DNA of 12,940 nt from an uncultured Campylobacter sp. (lineage in GTDB: Bacteria; Campylobacterota; Campylobacteria; Campylobacterales; Campylobacteraceae), in assembly GCA_900539505.1 (NCBI GenBank), contig UQCL01000057.1:1-12940 (forward strand), in the 5' to 3' direction. The notes under the pieces were generated by a model that did no database searches, was not told the origin of the DNA, and saw only the letters and a program-made list of their open reading frames with translations. Both the position numbers and the translations under genes were made by a program. Of this stretch, positions 6,892-12,940 are shown one piece after another. Numbering within the stretch: the first letter of the stretch is position 1; each line of letters opens with the position of its first letter.

Positions 6892-8730
6892 TTATCTTAA
6901 AATCGCGAGCACTTGATCGGCATCGACCGTATCGCCTTGGGCGACTAAAATTTTATCGATTACGCCATCACGCGGGCTTTCGATATTTATCTCCATCTTC
7001 ATCGCTTCAAGCACGATGACATTCTGCCCCGCCTTAACAGCGTCGCTTTCCTTTATTAAAATTTTAAATACGTTGCTAGGAAGCGTCGCTTTTATATCGT
7101 TATCGTCCGCACCACATCGCGCATCACCCGCGGGCTGCTTGCTGGTAGAGTCTTGCGACTGCGGCTTTGCGGGCGCTGAGGTATCGAAGCTGACGTCGTA
7201 TCGATCGCCGTTTACGAGCACGTTTTGTCCGGCAAATTCTACGCTGTAAATTTTGCCGTTAATCTTAACGTCAAATTTGCCGTTTTTAGAAATACCGCTT
7301 TGATGGCTTTCGGCGGGCGCTACGTCCTCTTTTTTGCGGCTCATCACCTTGCCCTCGCCCTTCAAAAACGCGATGCCCTTTTCTTTGCACGCAAGCGCGA
7401 TAAATATGTTCTCCTCGCTAGGCTCGATGCCCTGCTCGCGCAGAATTTTCTGCGCATACGCGACACTCTTGCTCTCGTCGGCATCGGCGATATCTACGGC
7501 ATGCTTGGTCGTAGGCTCTAGCCCCAGCTGCTCCGCCGCCATCTTAATCACGCCGTCATCGGGTTTAACGGGCGTTTTGCCGAAATAGCCTAGCACCATC
7601 TTGCCGTAGCCCTCGGCGATCTTTTTCCACGGGCCGAACATTACGTTGTTAAACGCCTGCTGGAAATAAAACTGACTAACCGGCGTCACGCTCGTGCCGA
7701 AACCGCCCTTTTCGACGACCTCGCGCATAGCCTTGATGACGGCTGGGAATTTGTCTAAAATTTTATTATCGCGCATCATCTGAGTATTTGCGGTAAGCGC
7801 GCCTCCCGGCATCGGCGAAAACGGAATGAGCGGGCTTACCTGCGTAGCCTCTGGCGGCATGAAGTAATCCTTCAAGCACTCGCCCAAAATCTCTTCGTAT
7901 TTTAAAATTTTCTCTGCATCTAGCCCCAGGTCGAAATTTTGCCCCTTCGTCGCGTGCAGCAGCGTGAGGATGTCCGGCTGGCTCGTGCCGCCGCTTACGG
8001 GATGCGCGGCAAGGTCGATGCCGTCTACGCCCGCAACGAGCGCAGCCTGATAGCACGCGACGCTAACGCCCGCCGTCTCGTGAGTGTGCAGGCGGATATG
8101 CACGCCGTCGCCTAAAATTTTACGCGCGCGCTTGATCGTTTCATAGACCTTCTGCGGGCTGCTGGTGCCGCTTGCGTCTTTGAAGCAGACGCTGTCAAAC
8201 GGGATCTGCGCGTCTAAAATTTGACGCAAAATTCTCTCATAAAACGCTGCGTCGTGCGCGCCGCTGCATCCCGGCGGCAGATCCATCATCGTGACCACAA
8301 CTTCGTGTTTAAGGCCGTGGCGATGTATGCACTCGCCGCTAAATTTTAAATTTTCCACGTCGTTTAACGCGTCGAAATTTCGAATCGTCGTCGTGCCGTG
8401 CTTGGCAAAAAGCTTGGCGTGCAGATCAATGATCTCGCGGCTGCCTGTATCGAGCGTGACGGTATTTACGCCGCGGCTAAGAGTTTGCAGGTTCGCCTCA
8501 GGTCCCACGATGCTTCTAAATTTATCCATCATCTCAAACGCGTCTTCGTTTAGGTAAAAATACAGGCTCTGAAACCGCGCGCCGCCGCCGAACTCGAAGT
8601 GCGTGATGCCCGCGTCTTTGGCCGCGCTAACGGCAGGCAAAAAGTCCGCCATCGCCACGCGCGCGCCGAAAACTGACTGAAATCCGTCGCGAAAGGTCGT
8701 ATCCATAACGTCGATAAGCTTTTTAGCCAT
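6892..8730 (-). CDS. pycB: Pyruvate carboxylase subunit B / oxaloacetate decarboxylase alpha-type, biotin-carrying
   Basis: A 612-residue protein joining a carboxyltransferase domain and a biotin carrier domain. The N-terminal TIM barrel has DTTFRDGFQS (10-19), FKDASG with Lys184 (expected carbamylated metal ligand) and the LHTHETAG histidines 215 and 217. The middle has the conserved PYC/OADA region. After a Ser/Ala/Gln-rich linker (about 515-545) the C-terminal biotinyl domain carries EAMKMEI, with biotinylated Lys578 about 35 residues from the end, as usual. In C. jejuni the close relative PycB pairs with a separate biotin carboxylase PycA to make oxaloacetate from pyruvate. No pycA, oadB or oadG is present here, so the pyruvate carboxylase role is inferred from similarity and from the pckA neighbour. 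The ATG has TAGGAG six bases upstream. It follows the TRAP permease gene by 41 bases, so it is probably in its operon. Confidence 0.94.
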   Translation of the reverse strand: MAKKLIDVMDTTFRDGFQSVFGARVAMADFLPAVSAAKDAGITHFEFGGGARFQSLYFYLNEDAFEMMDKFRSIVGPEANLQTLSRGVNTVTLDTGSREIIDLHAKLFAKHGTTTIRNFDALNDVENLKFSGECIHRHGLKHEVVVTMMDLPPGCSGAHDAAFYERILRQILDAQIPFDSVCFKDASGTSSPQKVYETIKRARKILGDGVHIRLHTHETAGVSVACYQAALVAGVDGIDLAAHPVSGGTSQPDILTLLHATKGQNFDLGLDAEKILKYEEILGECLKDYFMPPEATQVSPLIPFSPMPGGALTANTQMMRDNKILDKFPAVIKAMREVVEKGGFGTSVTPVSQFYFQQAFNNVMFGPWKKIAEGYGKMVLGYFGKTPVKPDDGVIKMAAEQLGLEPTTKHAVDIADADESKSVAYAQKILREQGIEPSEENIFIALACKEKGIAFLKGEGKVMSRKKEDVAPAESHQSGISKNGKFDVKINGKIYSVEFAGQNVLVNGDRYDVSFDTSAPAKPQSQDSTSKQPAGDARCGADDNDIKATLPSNVFKILIKESDAVKAGQNVIVLEAMKMEINIESPRDGVIDKILVAQGDTVDADQVLAILR

Positions 8731-8771
8731 TTTTAGCTCCTAGATTAAATTTAGCGTGAATTTTAATATTT

Positions 8772-10133
8772 CTAGCCTAAAAAAGCTTTTAAACCAAAAA
8801 CCCCCGGAAAGATTGCGAGTGTTAATAGCACTAGAATTTGCAATAAAATAAAAGGTAGCACGCCCTTGTAAATATCCGTGGTGTGGATTTGCGGCGGCGT
8901 CACGCCCTTTAAGAAAAATATCGAAAATCCAAATGGCGGCGTCATAAACGATGTTTGTAAATTTACAGCGATTAAGATCGCAAACCACACGGGATTGATA
9001 TGCAAAGACTCTACTATCGGCAAAAGTATCGGTAAAATGATATATGAAATTTCGACATAATCTAGAAAAAATCCAAGCACTATGATAACTACCATCGTAA
9101 GCGCGATAAATCCCCACGCTTGACCGGGCAGATTCTCCATAAAATTTTTTACGACCTCATCTCCGCCCGTGTAAGAAAAAATCATCGAAAATGCCGTGGC
9201 GCCCATCAAAATCATAAAAACCATACCTGAAATTTTAGCGGTATTTTTTAGTGCGTCATAGATCAGTCTAAACGAAAACGTGCGGTATAAAACAGCTAGC
9301 GCTATCGCACCCAAGCAGCCTACCGACGAGCTCTCCGTAGGCGTAGCGATGCCCGCAAAAATAGATCCCAAGACGAGCAAAATCAGCACGAGCACCGGGA
9401 CGACATTTTTAAGCGCGATAAAAATTTGCTTTGATTTGCTAAGCCCCTCTAGCGGCGGAACAGGCGGCGCATAATCTTTGCAAATATATGAAATAATCGC
9501 AATATAAATCACGTAAAAACCCACTAACACGAGCCCCGGAATAACTGCTGCAGAGAAAAGATCACCCACAGAAACCGAAAGTATATCGCCTAAAATAATC
9601 AGCACGATCGAGGGCGGGATAATCTGCCCAAGCGTGCCCGCAGCAGCGATGGTGCCGGTAGCTAGGGGCTTATCGTAGCCGTATTTCATCATCACGGGCA
9701 GGCTGATGACGCCCATAGCGATGACAGTCGCGCCCACGATGCCCGTCGTAGCCGCAAGTAACGCGCCCACCAAAACAGTGCTGATCGCCACGCCGCCTCG
9801 TACGCCGCCGAATAAAAATGCCATCGACTCTAATAAGCGCTCCGCAAGGCGAGTCTTTTGCAAAATCATACCCATCAAAATAAAAAGCGGCACCGAAATT
9901 AGCAGCTGATTTTCCATAATCGAGTAAATTCTATTAGGCATCAGTGAAAAAAACTGCCTGCTCATATCCTCGAAAGCTTCGGTTAAAATTTCAAAGCCCT
10001 GCGCGTAATCCCATGCCTCACTAAGTCCGTAGATAAAGCCGAAAATCACCGCCACGGCGCCGAACGTAAACGCAACGGGAAAACCGAGTAACAGCATAAA
10101 AAGCGCTGCCGCAAACATCACTATGCCTATCAT
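8772..10133 (-). CDS. TRAP transporter large permease (DctM family)
   Basis: A very hydrophobic protein of 453 residues, with about a dozen transmembrane segments, the ion-coupled translocation subunit of a TRAP (tripartite ATP-independent periplasmic) transporter. Family marks include a PLFILMGMIL segment, GGVRGGVAISTVLVGALLAATTGIVGA, GTIAAAGTLGQIIPPS and a TPTESSSVG repeat segment. I place the start at the ATG at 10131-10133, which has an AAGG-type site upstream; a TTG start 14 codons earlier has none. The sequence style resembles the mannitol/chloroaromatic (COG4664-like) branch, which includes 2-oxo acid carriers, more than classical C4-dicarboxylate DctM. The substrate is not proven. It follows the small permease by 93 bases and precedes pycB, which suggests an organic acid feeding pyruvate/oxaloacetate metabolism. 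The stop is TAG. Confidence 0.93.
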   Translation of the reverse strand: MIGIVMFAAALFMLLLGFPVAFTFGAVAVIFGFIYGLSEAWDYAQGFEILTEAFEDMSRQFFSLMPNRIYSIMENQLLISVPLFILMGMILQKTRLAERLLESMAFLFGGVRGGVAISTVLVGALLAATTGIVGATVIAMGVISLPVMMKYGYDKPLATGTIAAAGTLGQIIPPSIVLIILGDILSVSVGDLFSAAVIPGLVLVGFYVIYIAIISYICKDYAPPVPPLEGLSKSKQIFIALKNVVPVLVLILLVLGSIFAGIATPTESSSVGCLGAIALAVLYRTFSFRLIYDALKNTAKISGMVFMILMGATAFSMIFSYTGGDEVVKNFMENLPGQAWGFIALTMVVIIVLGFFLDYVEISYIILPILLPIVESLHINPVWFAILIAVNLQTSFMTPPFGFSIFFLKGVTPPQIHTTDIYKGVLPFILLQILVLLTLAIFPGVFGLKAFLG

Positions 10134-10226
10134 AGCTCGCCACCTTTTATCTCGCCGTGGCAAAATTCCGCCCAAGCACGAAAAGCGTAAAATTTATATA
10201 ATTTTAAATTTAAGCTCATTTTGCCC

Positions 10227-10796
10227 TCACACACTCTGTGCGCCCGAAGAATTTCCACTAAGAAATTCCGAGCCTTTGTTTTCCCTAACATCAAGCAGGG
10301 CATTAATATTTTTAATCAAAAATCCAAACGCGTAGATAAATAAAAACGCATAGCTAAGCGTGATTGCGGACTTGATGATCCAAAGATGCTGCATACCACC
10401 GGGATTAGCACTGGCCTCATGGCTCGTATAAGCCTCACTCACGTAATCGATCGAAAAAAACGCCACGAGCGCTACAAAAGGCAAAATGAAAAATATCGTG
10501 CCTAAGATATTTATGAGCGCTTTTGCAGTGGGGCTAAAATTTTCGTAAAAAATATCCACGCGAACGTGGGCATTTTCTTTGAGCGCATAGGTCACGCCGA
10601 ATAAAAACATCGCCGAATATAGCCACCACGTAAGTTCTTGCATAGCGACGGAATTTGCAGCTGGAAAAAGATAACGCGCCACAACATTGTAAAAAACGAC
10701 TATAACTAAAAGCGCCAAAAATACGATACTCAATACGCCTAAAATATTTGCGAACGCATCAAAAGCTCTTTCTAATTTGCGTAAAAAACCCTTCAA
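10227..10796 (-). CDS. TRAP transporter small permease (DctQ family)
   Basis: A 189-residue inner-membrane protein with four predicted helices (about 16-38, 55-72, 93-115 and 141-162), the usual DctQ layout. Family marks are NVVARYLF (37-44), QELTWWLY (53-60), NAHVRVDIFYENFS (75-88), a PGG turn (132-134) and IIKSAI (140-145), again closest in style to the mannitol/chloroaromatic (COG4665-like) branch. DctQ forms the membrane unit with DctM. The start is a TTG at 10794-10796 with AAAGGG upstream. It is the first gene of the minus-strand group; the binding-protein gene dctP normally found next to it is missing, since the next gene upstream is divergent and encodes a different membrane protein. 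The 93-base gap to the large permease is AT-rich and holds no recognisable gene. Confidence 0.9.
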   Translation of the reverse strand: MKGFLRKLERAFDAFANILGVLSIVFLALLVIVVFYNVVARYLFPAANSVAMQELTWWLYSAMFLFGVTYALKENAHVRVDIFYENFSPTAKALINILGTIFFILPFVALVAFFSIDYVSEAYTSHEASANPGGMQHLWIIKSAITLSYAFLFIYAFGFLIKNINALLDVRENKGSEFLSGNSSGAQSV

Positions 10797-10837
10797 AATT
10801 TTACCCTTTGCTTGAAATTTTTGCTATAAAAGCTGGG

Positions 10838-10843
10838 ATTTTA
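10838..10843 (-). promoter_or_regulatory. Putative -10 box of the TRAP-pycB operon
   Basis: The minus strand reads TAAAAT after GC, about 40 bases before the TTG start of the small permease gene. The predicted leader is about 35 bases. It is the best -10 candidate for this strand in the 96-base divergent spacer. Confidence 0.4.
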
Positions 10844-10864
10844 GCAAAAATATCTGCAATTTAT

Positions 10865-10870
10865 TATAAA
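10865..10870 (+). promoter_or_regulatory. Putative -10 box of the four-helix membrane protein gene
   Basis: TATAAA, running on into TATAAAAT, lies 22 bases before the ATG at 10893. A second candidate, TATAAA at 10825-10830, is further upstream. The gene has GAAAGGA at 10881-10887 as ribosome binding site. Confidence 0.4.
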
Positions 10871-10892
10871 ATTATGCGCGGAAAGGATTTTT

Positions 10893-11504
10893 ATGATTTT
10901 AAAATTTCAAAACAGATACTCTAAAAGATTTCTCGCCTTTTGCGCTATCTGGGCGATTTTTTGGCTAGCATTTTCATATTTTTTCTTGCAAAAATTCCTT
11001 TTTATCTATCCGGAAAGCTTTAGTATTCACGTGAGATTCGCACTTTGCGCCATAGCGCTAGGAGCGGTAATTTTAGCGGTTTGTGGCAAGAGCGTTTACA
11101 TTGCTATCTGCGGATATGCGGTGTGGTTTTACGGCGCGGCGCTGGGCTTCGTATCGTCATTAAATTTAGCTAAAATTCACACTGTACTGCGAGGGAGCGG
11201 AGATATGAGCGGGATGAGCGGCTGCGGCGGAGCGGTGAAATTTTTAAATTTCGATCTAAGCATAGTGCCAATTTTTAAGCCATTTAACAGCTGCGCATTC
11301 GATGTACCGGCGGTACCGACCAATACAACGCTAGACGGACTGCAAGCCAAACTAACGGCGCTTTATAGCGGAGGTTGGTATCTATTCCCGGCAAGTAAAA
11401 GCGTGGATCTGGCGCAATTTTGGAGTTTTATCTTTATATTTTTCGCAATTGTTTGGATGATTGGAATTTTTCTTGGATTTATAAATAAAAAGGTGCGATG
11501 CTAG
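10893..11504 (+). CDS. Four-helix membrane protein with a periplasmic cysteine pair, possibly DsbB-like
   Basis: A 203-residue protein with helices at about 12-34, 47-64, 68-90 and 176-196. Basic residues at the N-terminus (KRF) and C-terminus (NKK) put both ends in the cytoplasm. This leaves a long periplasmic loop, about 91-175, between helices 3 and 4, with Cys111 and Cys134. That topology and loop cysteine pair recall the second periplasmic loop of DsbB (Cys104 and Cys130 in E. coli), which passes electrons from DsbA to quinones. The first-loop CxxC of DsbB is absent, so homology is only suggested by layout. Other cysteines (17, 52, 64, 73, 203) lie in or near the helices or at the end. 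It could equally be an unrelated Campylobacter-specific membrane protein. The stop TAG lies within the hairpin that ends the facing pilin gene. Confidence 0.65.
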   Translation: MILKFQNRYSKRFLAFCAIWAIFWLAFSYFFLQKFLFIYPESFSIHVRFALCAIALGAVILAVCGKSVYIAICGYAVWFYGAALGFVSSLNLAKIHTVLRGSGDMSGMSGCGGAVKFLNFDLSIVPIFKPFNSCAFDVPAVPTNTTLDGLQAKLTALYSGGWYLFPASKSVDLAQFWSFIFIFFAIVWMIGIFLGFINKKVRC

Positions 11505-11512
11505 CTCGCACC
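11482..11512 (-). terminator. Rho-independent terminator of the pilin-like gene
   Basis: Inverted arms GGTGCGA (11492-11498) and TCGCACC (11506-11512) with a seven-base loop. Read on the minus strand the stem is followed at once by TTTTTATTTAT, a classical intrinsic terminator, beginning ten bases after the pilin stop. The hairpin overlaps the last codons and TAG of the convergent membrane protein gene. Confidence 0.85.
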
Positions 11513-11521
11513 CGATAAGAA

Positions 11522-11905
11522 TTATTGGACGATTAGTAACGCATCTGAGCTATAAATACTATTTATAGTTTTTAGGCTCGATACTTTCCATACTGCTTCG
11601 CACAACCCACCATAGCTCTTTTTTAATGTCATTTGAGTATTGCTGTTGTACTCGTAAGTAGCACAGACATTTTGCCTAATTTTAATAGGATTGGTTACGT
11701 TTGTCATACTTGAAAAATTGCTATTATACTCACCTTTTGCCATATAATAACCCATAACATCCGTTAGCGACGTAGATATATTCTGCGCCGTCCTCACCAC
11801 CTCTGCATCGTCTCTAGTAGCTGCTAGTCTTGGAATGGCAATTGCCGCCAAAACACCTAAAATCACGATCACGAAAATTAATTCGATCATAGTAAAGCCC
11901 TTCAT
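11522..11905 (-). CDS. Type IV pilin-like / type II secretion pseudopilin
   Basis: A 127-residue protein with a class III signal: MKG, then a mature start FTMIELIFVIVILGVLAAIAIPRL with Phe+1 and Glu+5. This is the site cut and N-methylated by prepilin peptidase, and the N-terminal helix anchors the protein in the inner membrane. The C-terminal part is short and has two cysteines, 81 and 102, which could close a D-region loop. Epsilonproteobacteria carry such pseudopilins for DNA uptake (the Cts system in C. jejuni) or type II-like secretion; which applies cannot be told here because no assembly genes are nearby. AAAGGA lies six bases upstream of the ATG. The gene is AT-rich: 11701-11760 has 17 G/C of 60. 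It has its own promoter and terminator, so it is a single-gene unit. Confidence 0.9.
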   Translation of the reverse strand: MKGFTMIELIFVIVILGVLAAIAIPRLAATRDDAEVVRTAQNISTSLTDVMGYYMAKGEYNSNFSSMTNVTNPIKIRQNVCATYEYNSNTQMTLKKSYGGLCEAVWKVSSLKTINSIYSSDALLIVQ

Positions 11906-11940
11906 GTTTTTATCCTTTGATAAAAAATTTTTGGACCTAT

Positions 11941-11946
11941 ATTATA
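11941..11946 (-). promoter_or_regulatory. -10 box of the pilin-like gene
   Basis: The minus strand reads TATAAT in the context CTCTATAATATAGG, 35 bases before the pilin ATG, predicting a leader of about 28 bases. The flanks are strongly AT-rich, as in other Campylobacter promoters. Confidence 0.65.
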
Positions 11947-11968
11947 GAGTGTTTACTATAAATTTAAC

Positions 11969-12742
11969 TTAAAAGTTCTTTGCGAATTCTAACATTTCAG
12001 ATAAATTTTTCATCGCATTCGCGCCGACCGCCAAATAGTGGTTATTTATCAGGCTTTTTCCGTTATAAAGCGGCGCCTTCATCGTCTTTAGATCCACTAC
12101 CGCCCCGCCGCTTTGATTCAGCAAAAAATCTCCCGCGGCGATGTCCCAAAGCGAGCAGTCGCTAAATCTCGCATACGCGCTCGCGCCTCCCTCGGCTAAG
12201 ATGCAAAATTTTATCGCAGAGCCTTTGCGCACGAGCTGCATTTTAAATTTTTGCGCGAATTGCGGATATTTCTCGGATTTACTGTGACGTCCGTGCATGA
12301 AGATTTGCGGCACTCTAGCGGGGCGAGCGAGCAGTACGCCGTTTTTATAAACTCCGCCACCGTTTGAGCTATATATATCGTCGCTTATTGGTATGCTGAT
12401 CGTCGCTAAAATTGGGCGCCCATGCTCGATCAGCGCGATGCAGACGCAAAATTCGCCGTTGCGCGCGATAAACTCCTTCGTGCCGTCCAGCGGATCTATC
12501 AGCCAAAATCTCTCCTCGCTCATACGCCGCTTGCTATCCAGCACGCATTCTTCCGAGCAGATTGCGATGCCGCTAGGCTCTAGAGTGCGCATTATCACAT
12601 CGTTTGCCGCAAGATCGGCATTCGTAAGCGGCGATCTGTCCGCTTTGACAAAGATATCGAATTTGTCGTAGTTTTGCATTATCGCGACATTTGCCTTTTT
12701 TGCGGCGTCCTCGGCAAGCGCCAAAAGCTCATCCAAGCCCAC
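11969..12742 (-). CDS. cysQ: CysQ-like 3'(2'),5'-bisphosphate nucleotidase (inositol monophosphatase family)
   Basis: About 257 residues of the Mg-dependent, Li-sensitive inositol monophosphatase superfamily. CysQ hydrolyses PAP, the by-product of sulfate activation, to AMP; related enzymes act on inositol phosphates. Motifs, numbered from the upstream GTG: SEE (65-67), WLIDPLDGTKEF (82-93) with metal ligands Asp85 and Asp88, and a late WDIAAGDFLL with the third aspartate. PLDGTKEF is typical of CysQ. I prefer the GTG at 12740-12742: AAGGAG at 12748-12753 is five bases away, whereas the GTG at 12746-12748 shares its first base with that site. It is convergent with nothing and shares a divergent promoter region with the gene at 12891. 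PAP versus inositol phosphate specificity cannot be settled by eye. Confidence 0.9.
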   Translation of the reverse strand: MGLDELLALAEDAAKKANVAIMQNYDKFDIFVKADRSPLTNADLAANDVIMRTLEPSGIAICSEECVLDSKRRMSEERFWLIDPLDGTKEFIARNGEFCVCIALIEHGRPILATISIPISDDIYSSNGGGVYKNGVLLARPARVPQIFMHGRHSKSEKYPQFAQKFKMQLVRKGSAIKFCILAEGGASAYARFSDCSLWDIAAGDFLLNQSGGAVVDLKTMKAPLYNGKSLINNHYLAVGANAMKNLSEMLEFAKNF

Positions 12743-12747
12743 TGTCA

Positions 12748-12753
12748 CTCCTT
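12748..12753 (-). promoter_or_regulatory. Ribosome binding site deciding the cysQ start
   Basis: AAGGAG on the minus strand. It overlaps the G of the first GTG (12746-12748) but is spaced five bases from the second GTG (12740-12742), so translation most likely starts at the second. Confidence 0.7.
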
Positions 12754-12766
12754 AAATTTAACGGTG

Positions 12767-12772
12767 ATTCTA
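12767..12772 (-). promoter_or_regulatory. Putative -10 box of cysQ
   Basis: The minus strand reads TAGAAT after GA, about 25 bases before the GTG start, with an AT-rich upstream flank. Confidence 0.4.
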
Positions 12773-12778
12773 TCAAAT

Positions 12779-12847
12779 TTAAAATTCCAAATCTATAAAT
12801 TTACGCAAGCAAAAACAGCCGAAATTTTAAAATTCTTGGAATTTTAA
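12779..12847. repeat. 12-base inverted repeat between divergent promoters
   Basis: TTAAAATTCCAA (12779-12790) and TTGGAATTTTAA (12836-12847) are perfect inverted copies 45 bases apart, lying between the proposed cysQ and 12891 promoters. They could be a regulator site used twice, or chance in AT-rich sequence that reuses AAATTT words. The rest of the 148-base spacer shows no gene. Confidence 0.4.
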
Positions 12848-12859
12848 TATTCTTTTTTA

Positions 12860-12865
12860 TATAAT
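12860..12865 (+). promoter_or_regulatory. -10 box of the gene at 12891
   Basis: TATAAT followed by TGC, 25 bases before the ATG at 12891. The upstream flank is a T-rich run (TCTTTTTTA). Confidence 0.55.
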
Positions 12866-12890
12866 TGCTAAAATTTTTTAAAGGATCAAC

Positions 12891-12940
12891 ATGACCCCAG
12901 TCGTATTAGATAGCGTTAAACACGCGGATTTGCAGTATCA
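12891..12940 (+). CDS. Start of a gene cut by the window end, possibly SapC-like
   Basis: An ATG with AAGGA six bases upstream opens a frame of 16 full codons (MTPVVLDSVKHADLQY) that runs off the window. The LDSVKHADLQ stretch faintly recalls the start of SapC-family proteins, which often begin with a short segment ending in a KH..L motif. This is too short for a firm name. Confidence 0.5.
   Translation, partial: MTPVVLDSVKHADLQY

Noticed and set aside
8740..9117. A 125-codon minus-strand frame in another phase of the TRAP large permease gene
   Set aside because: The permease frame is long, hydrophobic and family-like; this one shadows it and ends near the pycB start without a good initiation site.
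10134..10175. An upstream TTG start adding 14 residues to the TRAP large permease
   Set aside because: No Shine-Dalgarno precedes it and the added stretch is basic and hydrophilic, unlike the family N-terminus; the ATG at 10131-10133 has a better site.
10159..10225. Inverted GGCAAAAT / ATTTTGCC eight-mers around the gap between the two TRAP genes
   Set aside because: The arms are short, far apart and in AT-rich DNA; they can arise by chance.
1..12940. CRISPR arrays, tRNA or rRNA genes, insertion sequences and prophage genes
   Set aside because: I saw no regularly spaced repeats, no tRNA-like cloverleaf, no rRNA-like stretch and no transposase, integrase or phage structural motifs.

Overview
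The window looks like chromosomal DNA from an epsilonproteobacterium of the Campylobacter type, probably one of the higher-GC, mostly oral species (C. gracilis, rectus, showae or curvus group). Three things point there. AAATTT/TAAAATTT words are dense inside and between genes. The promoters are TATAAT-type -10 boxes in very AT-rich spacers, without an obvious -35. The pckA and pycB genes are neighbours, as in C. jejuni, and PycB matches the Campylobacter form closely. The species is inference only. The first 16 bases are the end of the Tn5/Nextera mosaic end, so the window starts at a contig edge with untrimmed library adapter.

Layout, left to right. Positions 17-350 hold an AT-rich small gene for a two-helix membrane protein. 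Positions 351-1748 (minus) are argH. Divergent from it, on the plus strand, are a peptidase E-like (S51) gene split by an in-frame TAG, an MdaB-type quinone reductase that also seems cut short by an in-frame TAA, and an unrecognised 184-residue protein. From 3849 to 10796 everything is on the minus strand. Read in transcription order it is: TRAP small permease, TRAP large permease, pycB, a clear hairpin terminator, then pckA with its own promoter, overlapping by 26 bases a lipoprotein with a CAP/SCP domain. Divergent from the TRAP genes is a four-helix membrane protein (10893-11504). Facing it are a type IV pilin-like gene and a CysQ-like phosphatase, both on the minus strand. The last 50 bases start another gene on the plus strand.

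The central block fits together as C3/C4 metabolism: uptake of an organic (keto or dicarboxylic) acid by a TRAP transporter, carboxylation of pyruvate to oxaloacetate by PycB with a PycA encoded elsewhere, and conversion between oxaloacetate and PEP by PckA. The TRAP binding protein (DctP) and PycA are not in the window. ArgH (arginine synthesis) and CysQ (PAP or inositol phosphate hydrolysis) are ordinary housekeeping functions.

I found no tRNA, rRNA, CRISPR array, insertion sequence or prophage gene. No gene-free stretch exceeds 300 bases. The points most worth a second look are the two premature stops in adjacent genes, the CAP-domain lipoprotein with a GlyGly-helix-Arg tail, the four-helix protein with a periplasmic cysteine pair, and the AT-rich islands at both ends. 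I do not see a clearly new multi-gene system.
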